Source: Rhodospirillaceae bacterium CCH5-H10 (GTDB taxonomy: Bacteria > Pseudomonadota > Alphaproteobacteria > Reyranellales > Reyranellaceae). Taken from it: 10,649 bases of DNA. Positions 6,562-10,649 of this stretch are shown here, in pieces. Position 1 is the first letter of the stretch. Each line of letters starts with the position of its first letter. Where the stretch lies: positions 1-10,649 of the forward strand of contig LSKJ01000445.1 in the NCBI GenBank assembly GCA_001557035.1, read 5' to 3'. The notes beneath the pieces were generated by a model that was given only the letters and a program-made list of their open reading frames with translations, made no database searches and was not told the origin of the DNA. Both the position numbers and the translations under genes were made by a program.

Positions 6562-7055
6562 CGCCCTCCTCCTGGATCGCGGTTTGGGCCGGCCTGGTCC
6601 CGCCCGACGCCGCCGTGCTCGACGTCGCGGCCGGCAAGGGCCGCCACACCCAGTTCTTCGCGGCCCGCGGCCATCGCGTGACGGCAGTCGACCGCGACGT
6701 GACGGCGATCCCTGCATCCGGGACGATCGAGGCGATCCAGGCCGATCTCGAGGACGGTTCCCCCTGGCCGCTGCCCGGCCGCCGCTTCGGCGCGATCGTC
6801 GTGACGAACTACCTGCACCGGCCGCTTTTTCCGGTGTTGTTCGACGCGCTGCTGCCCGGCGGCATCCTGCTCTACGAGACCTTCATGGAAGGCAACGAAC
6901 GATTCGGCAAACCGAGCCGGCCCGAGTTCCTGCTGAAGGACGGCGAACTGCTCGATCTGGTGCGCGGAAAATTCTCGGTGACCGCCTACGAGGCGCGGAT
7001 GATCAGCCAGCCGAAGATGGCCATGGTGCAGAGGATCGCCGCGCGGCTTCTGTAG
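6558..7055 (+). CDS. small class I SAM-dependent methyltransferase
   Basis: A 165-residue Rossmann-fold methyltransferase of the TehB/methyltransferase-11-like kind. Motif I is VLDVAAGKGRHT (20-31), the SAM ribose-binding acid is Asp45 in VTAVDRD, then QADLEDG (61-67) and the post-catalytic LLPGGILLYETF (98-109). The N-E-R-F-G-K-P-S-R-P-E-F-L-L stretch (113-126) is characteristic of an uncharacterised proteobacterial subgroup. It is short, about 30-40 residues below the usual 200, with little beyond the core fold; the substrate is unknown. It shares an ATGA overlap with the upstream permease gene and stops nine bases from the end of the convergent amidohydrolase gene. The upstream permease may move this enzyme's substrate or product, but that is guesswork. 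Confidence 0.88.
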   Translation: MTPSSWIAVWAGLVPPDAAVLDVAAGKGRHTQFFAARGHRVTAVDRDVTAIPASGTIEAIQADLEDGSPWPLPGRRFGAIVVTNYLHRPLFPVLFDALLPGGILLYETFMEGNERFGKPSRPEFLLKDGELLDLVRGKFSVTAYEARMISQPKMAMVQRIAARLL

Positions 7056-7064
7056 AAGCCCGTC

Positions 7065-8765
7065 TCAGCCGCGCGCGCCGCGCACCAGGCGGCCGGGCAA
7101 GGCACCGGTCGCCTCGCCGCCCCGATAGACGATCTCGCCCGATACGATGGTCGCGTCGAAGCCATCCGTACGCTGGATCAGGCGCTTGCCGCCGGCCGGC
7201 AGGTCGTAGACCACCTCGGGCCGCCGCAGTCGCATGTTGTCGTAGTCGATGACGTTGATGTCGGCCTTCAACCCGGCCTTCAGCAGCCCGCGGTCGCGCA
7301 GGCCGACCTCGATCGCATTGTCGGCGGTCAGCCGCTTGATGGCCCACGACACCGGCAGCAAGGCGCCACGCGTGCGATCCCGTGTCCAGTGGGTCAGCGT
7401 GTAGCTGGTCGCCGTGGCATCGCACATGATGCCGACATGGGCGCCGCCGTCGCCGAGGCCGATCAGCGTGTTGGGCCGGTCGATCATCTCGCGCACGACG
7501 TCGAGATTGCCGGCCACGAAGTTGGTGACCGGCAGATAGAGGATCTGCTTGCCGTCGTGCTGGAGCAGAAGGTCGTAGGCGACCTCGGCCGGCGGACGGC
7601 CCTGCCGCGCGGCGATGGCCGCGATGCTCTGATCGGCCGTCGGTTCGTAGTCCGGCGGATCGTCGAGCGGGAACATGCGGTCCCAGCGATCGACCAGCCG
7701 ATTGCGCCGGTCGCCCTCGAACGACTCGGCGAGCAGCCGCGCCCGGAACGCCGGGTCGCGCCAGTGCGCGAGACGCTCGGCGAATGGCAGTCGTGCGATG
7801 CGGTCGGCGCTCGGCCGGCCCGTGAAAGGCGTCTGCGAGAGTTCCAGTCCCAGCAACACGCTGGTCGGCCGCGAGCGCACCTGGGCGGTGATGCGCAGCC
7901 CCTCGCGATTGGCCTCGTCGATCTCCGCCATCGTCTCGCGCCAGCCGTCGGGCCGGGCATTGGATTGCAACAGGGTGATGGTGACCGGCCGCCCCGACTC
8001 CTTCGCCAGACGGCGGAACAGGGCCACCTCACCTTCCTGGAAGTCCGACACGATCTGCAGCCAGCCGGCATCGGCCTGGCGCATCGCGCGGGCGATCGCC
8101 GTGAGTTCGGCTTCCTCGGCGCGCAGGGTCGGGATGTGCTTGCCGTCGGCCGAGCGGTGATTGAGCGTGCGCGAGGTCGAGAAACCCAGCGCGCCGGCCC
8201 GCAGGCCCTCGACGGTGAGTTCGGCCATACGCTGGCGATCCTGCTCGGTCGCGGGCTCCCGATCGGCGCCGCGCTGGCCCATCACGTAAACGCGCAGCGC
8301 GGCGTGCGGCACCTGGGTGGCGACATCGGCATCGAAGGAACGCGCGGCGATGGCATCCATGAAATCCGGAAAGGAATGCCAGTTCCACGGCAGGCCTTCC
8401 GACAGCACGACTTCGGGAATGTCCTCGACGCCTTCCATCAGGTTGATCAGCATCGCATGCTGATCCTCATGACAGGGCGCGAAGCCGACGCCGCAATTGC
8501 CAAGCACGACGGTGGTGGCGCCATTCCACGAAGAAGGCGACAGCCGCTCGCTCCAGGTCACCTGCGCGTCATAGTGCGTATGCACGTCGACGAAGCCCGG
8601 CGTGACCAGCTTGCCGCGCACGTCGATCTCTTCCCGTCCCTTGGGCAGGTTGTTCCCGATCGCGGCGATCCTGCCGTTCTCGATGGAGAGATCGGCCTCG
8701 TAGGGATCGCCGCCCGATCCATCGACGATGGTGCCGTTGCGAATCACCAGGCTGGGAGAGGACAT
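7065..8765 (-). CDS. amidohydrolase family protein, N-acyl-D-amino-acid deacylase-like
   Basis: A 566-residue amidohydrolase-3 protein related to D-aminoacylases, which hydrolyse N-acyl-D-amino acids. It begins with the beta-sandwich pattern LVIRNGTIVDGSG, then the TIM barrel with the metal motif GFVDVHTHYDAQ (His62, His64), Cys91 in GNCGVG, YVMGQRG (160-166), GFSTSRT (194-200) and the catalytic-type GLGDGGAHVG with Asp439, and closes with a second beta-sandwich segment KADINVIDYD. The two His found in D-aminoacylases in TH-x-RNE-like and ISH-like motifs seem absent: the matching stretches read LQIVSDF and VTITLLQS. Substrate is therefore uncertain. ATG 8765 has a good GGAG (8772-8775) six bases upstream; the frame is open to 9155, but that part overlaps the divergent neighbour and is not family-like. 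It converges on the methyltransferase gene. Confidence 0.9.
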   Translation of the reverse strand: MSSPSLVIRNGTIVDGSGGDPYEADLSIENGRIAAIGNNLPKGREEIDVRGKLVTPGFVDVHTHYDAQVTWSERLSPSSWNGATTVVLGNCGVGFAPCHEDQHAMLINLMEGVEDIPEVVLSEGLPWNWHSFPDFMDAIAARSFDADVATQVPHAALRVYVMGQRGADREPATEQDRQRMAELTVEGLRAGALGFSTSRTLNHRSADGKHIPTLRAEEAELTAIARAMRQADAGWLQIVSDFQEGEVALFRRLAKESGRPVTITLLQSNARPDGWRETMAEIDEANREGLRITAQVRSRPTSVLLGLELSQTPFTGRPSADRIARLPFAERLAHWRDPAFRARLLAESFEGDRRNRLVDRWDRMFPLDDPPDYEPTADQSIAAIAARQGRPPAEVAYDLLLQHDGKQILYLPVTNFVAGNLDVVREMIDRPNTLIGLGDGGAHVGIMCDATATSYTLTHWTRDRTRGALLPVSWAIKRLTADNAIEVGLRDRGLLKAGLKADINVIDYDNMRLRRPEVVYDLPAGGKRLIQRTDGFDATIVSGEIVYRGGEATGALPGRLVRGARG

Positions 8766-8817
8766 CGGATACTCCGGGGCGTGCCGGCCGAGAGTGGCGC
8801 GATTCGACACGCCGGTC

Positions 8818-8823
8818 GAGGTG
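8818..8823 (+). promoter_or_regulatory. ribosome-binding site deciding the start of the glycolipid-binding gene
   Basis: GAGGTG matches the anti-Shine-Dalgarno well, with four bases between GAGG and the ATG at 8826. The alternative in-frame ATG at 8865 has none. The spacing is a little short. Confidence 0.5.
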
Positions 8824-8825
8824 GC

Positions 8826-9413
8826 ATGCCGCAATTTACACACGATCTGCCGCAACAGTTTCGCATGCAAAACCATCGCATCTCTCGCAGATGGCGACGC
8901 GTCGACGAGCCGGGTCTCGAGCTGATGACCCTGTCGCGCGACGCTTCCGGCATAAGCGTCCGCTCGACGCTCATCCATGTCGGCGAGGAGAGCTACGGGC
9001 TTCGCTATCGCTGGGAACTCGACGCGACGTGGCGCACGCGGACGCTGCGCATCGACCGGACCGACTCGATAGAAAAGTCGCTGCTGATCGAACGGACCGG
9101 CGAGACGGACTGGCGGGTCGATGGAAAGTCCCGGCCCGATCTCGCGGGCTGTCATGAAGTGGACGTGTCTGCGACGCCGTTCTGCAACGGACTGGCGATC
9201 CGGCGCATGGAGGAAGCCGACGGCGAATTGCTGGCGCTGTTCGTCGAGGCTTCGGTCCTTACCTGCCAGCCGTCACGCCAGCGCTACGAGCGTCTCGGTC
9301 CGCGCGCCTGGCAATACATCGACAAAGGCGTATCGGCCGGTTTCACCGCGCGGCTCGACCTCGATGATGAAGGGCTCGTCGCAAAGTACGAGCATCTGTT
9401 CGAGACGTTTTAG
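8826..9413 (+). CDS. putative glycolipid-binding domain protein (PF06475-like)
   Basis: A 195-residue protein resembling the Glycolipid_bind family (PF06475, once DUF1089), whose biological role is not established. It shows the early RRWRRVDEPGLE (21-32), a GLRYRWELDATWRTRTL strand region (58-74), the family core GCHEVDVSATPFCNGLAIRR (108-127) and the later SRQRYERLGPRAWQY (150-164). The core normally reads GC-x-D/E-[IV]-D-x3-TP-x-[TC]-N. No signal peptide or membrane segment, so probably cytoplasmic. I chose ATG 8826 for its GAGGTG site; ATG 8865 gives 182 residues and starts closer to where family members begin. It is divergent from the amidohydrolase gene with only 60 bases between them, so they may share control. 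The same frame is open far upstream (to 7389), but that part is antisense to the amidohydrolase and not protein-like. Confidence 0.85.
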   Translation: MPQFTHDLPQQFRMQNHRISRRWRRVDEPGLELMTLSRDASGISVRSTLIHVGEESYGLRYRWELDATWRTRTLRIDRTDSIEKSLLIERTGETDWRVDGKSRPDLAGCHEVDVSATPFCNGLAIRRMEEADGELLALFVEASVLTCQPSRQRYERLGPRAWQYIDKGVSAGFTARLDLDDEGLVAKYEHLFETF

Positions 9414-9430
9414 TTCGAAGCGATTCATCT

Positions 9431-9518
9431 TGTCGTCCTGAGCGCAGCGAAGGACCTCACGCCCGCAACGGAGTCCTTCGATCGGCATGTCAGGTCCTTC
9501 GCTGCGCTCAGGACGACA
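9431..9518. repeat. inverted repeat pair, copy 2 (27-bp perfect arms, inside out)
   Basis: Arms at 9431-9457 and 9492-9518 are perfect reverse complements over 27 bases around a 34-base centre. They match the arms at 4982-5080 except for one position (GGACGACA here, GGATGACA there), and the change is present in both arms so pairing is kept. The orientation is reversed: here the GGACCT ends face inward, in copy 1 they face outward. The centre holds a further GTCCTTCG (9473-9480), a fragment of the same unit. It lies between two convergent genes, the glycolipid-binding gene and the nitrilase gene. Confidence 0.9.
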
Positions 9519-9523
9519 GCGAA

Positions 9524-10390
9524 CTACTCCGCCGCCTTCGCGATCGCGGCCTTGTGCAGCGCCGGCGCAGCGTACTTGCGGTCATGCGTCAGCGACGGGA
9601 CCATCTTCCGGGCTTCCTCGATCTTCGCCATGTCGACATCGGCGATAACGAAGCCGGCCTTCTCACCGCCGGCATCGGCGATCACCTCGCCCCACGGGGC
9701 GACGGCGACCGAATGGCCGTACGTCTTGCGGTTGGAACCCTTGTGCGTGCCGACCTGGGCCGGCGCGAAGACGAAGCAGCCGGTCTCGATGGCGCGGGCG
9801 CGCATCAGCGTGTGCCAGTGTGCCTGACCGGTCGGCACGGTGAACGAGGACGGGATCGCCAGCATCGTGGCGCCGGCATGCGCCAGTTCACGATAGAGAT
9901 AGGGGAAGCGCAGGTCGTAGCAGATCGTCATGCCGAGCACGCCCCACGGCGTCTCGGCCAGCACCGCTCTCTCGCCCGGCTTGAACGTCGAGGATTCGCG
10001 ATAGCTCTCGCCGCCCGCGAGCTGGACGTCGAACATGTGAATCTTGTCATAGCTGGCGACGATCCCGCCCGACGAATCGATCAGGTAGGAGCGGTTGCGG
10101 ATCTGCTCCTCTCCCGGCACGCGCACATGGATCGAGCCGAGCAGGACCCACGCCCCGGTGTCGCGAGCGCTGGCGCGGCAGGCGGCGAGCATCGCGTGCT
10201 CTTCCTCGGTCTGCGCCTTGGCGAGCGTCTCGGTGCGGCTGGCGCCGATCAGGCCGGTATTCTCCGGCGTCATGATGAAGTCGGCGCCGGCATCGCGCGC
10301 GAGCTTCGCCTGCTCGCGCAGGAAAGCCACGTTCTCGGACATCTCGTTGCTGACGTTGGTCTGGATCAGCCCAGCCTTGAACGCGGTCAT
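9524..10390 (-). CDS. carbon-nitrogen hydrolase, NIT1/deaminated glutathione amidase-like
   Basis: A 288-residue nitrilase-superfamily amidase. The catalytic triad is visible as Glu43 (MTPEN), Lys116 (YDKIHMFDV) and Cys157 (MTICYDLRFP). The YDKIHMFDVQLAGGESYRES run (start given) and CYDLRFPYLYRELA identify the NIT1/YbeM branch, which in characterised members hydrolyses deaminated glutathione, a side product of transaminases acting on glutathione, to 2-oxoglutarate and Cys-Gly. It acts in the cytoplasm. The start ATG 10390 has AGGGG nine bases upstream and matches the conserved N-terminus (KAGLIQTNVS). It follows grxC by 12 bases on the same strand and is probably cotranscribed with it, a common alphaproteobacterial pairing that fits a shared role in thiol metabolism. 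The exact substrate is inferred from the family. Confidence 0.93.
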   Translation of the reverse strand: MTAFKAGLIQTNVSNEMSENVAFLREQAKLARDAGADFIMTPENTGLIGASRTETLAKAQTEEEHAMLAACRASARDTGAWVLLGSIHVRVPGEEQIRNRSYLIDSSGGIVASYDKIHMFDVQLAGGESYRESSTFKPGERAVLAETPWGVLGMTICYDLRFPYLYRELAHAGATMLAIPSSFTVPTGQAHWHTLMRARAIETGCFVFAPAQVGTHKGSNRKTYGHSVAVAPWGEVIADAGGEKAGFVIADVDMAKIEEARKMVPSLTHDRKYAAPALHKAAIAKAAE

Positions 10391-10402
10391 GTCGGAGATC
10401 CC

Positions 10403-10649
10403 CTAGCCGGGCTGCGCGAGCAGCGCGTCGAGCTTGCCCGCCTGTTCGAGCGCGGCGAGATCGTCCGAGCCGCCGATATGCTGCCCGTTGATGAAGATCT
10501 GCGGCACCGACGTGCGGTTGGTGCGCGACCGCATCTCTGCGCGCTTCTTGTCGTCCATCATCACGTCGGCTTCTTCGTATTCGGCGCCCTTGCTGTCGAG
10601 CAGGCTCTTGGCCCGCGCGCAGTAGCCGCAGAACGGCGAGGTGTAGATC
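10403..10649 (-). CDS. grxC: glutaredoxin 3 (GrxC), C-terminal part (5' end beyond right edge)
   Basis: The last 81 residues of a class I glutaredoxin; only a few N-terminal residues are missing. It reduces disulfides and glutathione mixed disulfides using glutathione. Visible are IYTSPFCGYCARAKSLL with the dithiol active site CGYC (the E. coli enzymes have CPYC), the cis-Pro motif TSVPQIFING and the glutathione-binding GGSDDLAAL. These are the full set of class I glutaredoxin landmarks. It sits upstream of the nitrilase gene with a 12-base gap. The Pro-to-Gly change in the active site occurs in other alphaproteobacterial glutaredoxins as I recall, and would mainly alter the redox potential. 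Confidence 0.94.
   Translation of the reverse strand, partial: IYTSPFCGYCARAKSLLDSKGAEYEEADVMMDDKKRAEMRSRTNRTSVPQIFINGQHIGGSDDLAALEQAGKLDALLAQPG

Noticed and set aside
5686..6717. 343-codon minus-strand frame opposite the permease gene
   Set aside because: Arg/His/Asp-rich antisense frame; the opposite strand encodes a clear DMT transporter.
7389..8825. Upstream extension of the glycolipid-binding frame, making one long plus-strand ORF
   Set aside because: It is antisense to the amidohydrolase and lacks family similarity; only the part from about 8826 is protein-like.
5604..9413. Novel defence or biosynthetic gene cluster
   Set aside because: The four accessory genes belong to common metabolic families in mixed orientations, with no nuclease, toxin, sensor or synthase signature.
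4982..9518. CRISPR array from repeated 27-29-base units
   Set aside because: Only two inverted pairs 4.4 kb apart, no regular direct repeats or spacers, and no cas genes.
4982..9518. Composite transposon with the inverted repeats as ends
   Set aside because: No transposase, no target-site duplication that I can see, and each repeat is itself a paired element in the opposite arrangement.

Overview
The window is high-GC DNA with dense, mostly well-supported genes. Gene content and order point to an alphaproteobacterium: a RodZ-like HTH gene next to ptsP, ptsP downstream of lysC, lysC divergent from ubiG, and a grxC-nitrilase pair with a DUF1178 gene nearby. I cannot fix the genus; a Rhodospirillales- or Reyranella-like lineage is a guess from protein flavour only.

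Left part (1-4121, all minus strand). Read from right to left, lysC (aspartokinase) is followed by a 216-base gap, then ptsP (GAF-containing Enzyme I of the nitrogen phosphotransferase system), then the first 104 codons of a RodZ-like helix-turn-helix protein that runs off the left edge. The lysC-ptsP gap holds a possible 44-codon small ORF that ends two bases before the ptsP start. lysC has an internal ATG with a good ribosome-binding site just before its ACT domains.

Middle (4122-5603). A 77-base divergent region separates lysC from ubiG (ubiquinone O-methyltransferase, plus strand). ubiG converges on a DUF1178 zinc-ribbon-like gene (minus strand), and a perfect 29-base inverted repeat lies between the two stop codons.

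Accessory block (5692-9413). It holds an EamA/DMT permease overlapped by four bases with a small SAM-dependent methyltransferase (plus strand), then a convergent D-aminoacylase-family amidohydrolase (minus strand), then a divergent PF06475 putative glycolipid-binding protein (plus strand). This block separates DUF1178 from the nitrilase gene, which are usually close in alphaproteobacteria as I remember it, so it looks like an insertion.

Right edge (9431-10649). A second inverted repeat, built from nearly the same 27-base unit but turned inside out, precedes a NIT1-type carbon-nitrogen hydrolase and the 3' part of grxC (both minus strand, 12 bases apart, probably one operon).

The core genes serve nitrogen-PTS regulation, aspartate-family amino acid synthesis, ubiquinone synthesis and thiol/glutathione maintenance. 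I found no defence system, CRISPR array, transposase, tRNA or rRNA. The points most worth a second look are the small ORF before ptsP, the internal lysC start, the inside-out repeat pairs and the altered metal-site region of the amidohydrolase.
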